Source: Deltaproteobacteria bacterium (lineage in GTDB: Bacteria > JAEEML01). From it: a DNA stretch of 6,325 nucleotides. A program made the position numbers and the translations under genes. The notes under the pieces are model-generated. The model worked only from the letters and a program-made list of their open reading frames with translations, had not been told where the DNA came from and searched no databases. How positions within the stretch are numbered: the first letter of the stretch is position 1; each line of letters begins with the position of its first letter. Of the stretch, positions 5,985 to 6,325 are shown one piece after another. The DNA lies in the NCBI GenBank assembly GCA_016283195.1, contig JAEEML010000154.1:1-6325 (forward strand), read 5' to 3'.

Positions 5985-6325
5985 AATGCTTCCTCCTGCT
6001 CTTCGGCGGCCAGCTTTTCTTTCAAAATCTTTTGCGACGATTTGGCCAGATTTTCTTCATCTTCCATGTAGCGCTTGATTTTGAGAATAGACTCTTTATA
6101 GCCGGGAATTTGCACTTTTTCATACAAATTGACCTTTTGGGTGGTCTTTTTGCGGGCGTATTCCAAAATATCGGTGGTGTGCTTGGCAATCTCTAGGCGC
6201 ACGGAGAGCTCAATGAGCCCCTTATAGAGCTCAATGCCGCGCGGCAGCCAGCTGGGGCGGCTCACCAGGCTCTCTTCATCGAGCACAAAGTGAATCTCTT
6301 TTAGCGCGGGGATATTAACGCCGGC
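5981..6325 (-). CDS. ntpD: V/A-type ATPase subunit D (central rotor shaft), C-terminal part (5' end outside window)
   Basis: Subunit D is the coiled-coil shaft turning inside the A3B3 head. The frame is open to the right window edge: upstream of an in-frame GTG at 6286 the translation continues as AGVNIPALKEIHF, which matches the family's G-V-x-x-P segment, so that GTG is not the start. About 114 residues of a protein usually a little over 200 are visible. Diagnostic sequence is the C-terminal long helix with ILEYARKKTTQKVNLYEKVQIP followed by an R/K-rich helix, typical of the bacterial branch. The final residues (AAEEQEEAL) are acidic, and the gene ends in TGA overlapping the subunit I start by four bases. 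Genes for A and B subunits are expected upstream, beyond the window. Confidence 0.93.
   Translation of the reverse strand, partial: AGVNIPALKEIHFVLDEESLVSRPSWLPRGIELYKGLIELSVRLEIAKHTTDILEYARKKTTQKVNLYEKVQIPGYKESILKIKRYMEDEENLAKSSQKILKEKLAAEEQEEAL

Noticed and set aside
1-6325. CRISPR arrays, tRNA or rRNA genes, insertion sequences, phage genes
   Set aside because: No regularly spaced repeats, cloverleaf-like or rRNA-like sequence, transposase or terminal inverted repeats were seen; nearly all of the window is accounted for by coding sequence.

Overview
The window reads as a piece of an anaerobic, probably gut-type, bacterial chromosome. The signals are a YgeW-family carbamoyltransferase (in known genomes tied to anaerobic purine/uric acid breakdown), a bacterial A/V-type rotary ATPase with subunit genes in the order D-I-K, and a WbpA-type nucleotide-sugar dehydrogenase that makes envelope-polysaccharide precursors. 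The D-I-K order is the one known from spirochaetes, chlamydiae and some Bacteroidetes, and differs from the Enterococcus order. Base composition looks roughly balanced. Shine-Dalgarno sites are strong (AGGAGG type), and TGA is used as a normal stop. The taxon cannot be fixed from this sequence. A diderm fermenter from one of the V-ATPase-bearing lineages (spirochaete-like, Synergistes-like or Margulisbacteria-like) would fit, but that is inference.

Layout. Plus strand: the 3' part of ygeW (2-670, cut by the left edge), a 137-bp non-coding gap, then an unrecognised 457-residue protein (808-2181). Minus strand, read right to left: the 3' part of the V-ATPase subunit D gene (cut by the right edge), subunit I, subunit K and a wbpA-like UDP-sugar 6-dehydrogenase. 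These four lie head to tail with a 4-bp overlap, a 19-bp gap and a 31-bp gap, so they probably form one transcription unit. The unknown gene and the dehydrogenase gene converge on a 54-bp gap.

Function. The I and K subunits form the ion-translocating membrane sector of the rotary ATPase, and D is the central rotor shaft. Subunit K keeps the residues that bind Na+ in the Enterococcus hirae ring, so the enzyme is predicted to be Na+-coupled. It has one carboxylate per four-helix subunit, as in ATP-driven pumps. The dehydrogenase gene appended to the ATPase genes is an unusual neighbour with no obvious mechanistic link.

The part least explained by known families is the plus-strand 457-residue protein and its leader. 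The protein has no cysteine and no Sec-type signal peptide, has an Asn-rich N-terminus, and shows a long run of alternating polar/apolar segments suggestive of a beta-barrel or beta-rich surface protein. Its 5' region carries a long inverted repeat ending in a T-run, a competing short hairpin, and a one-turn-spaced direct repeat.
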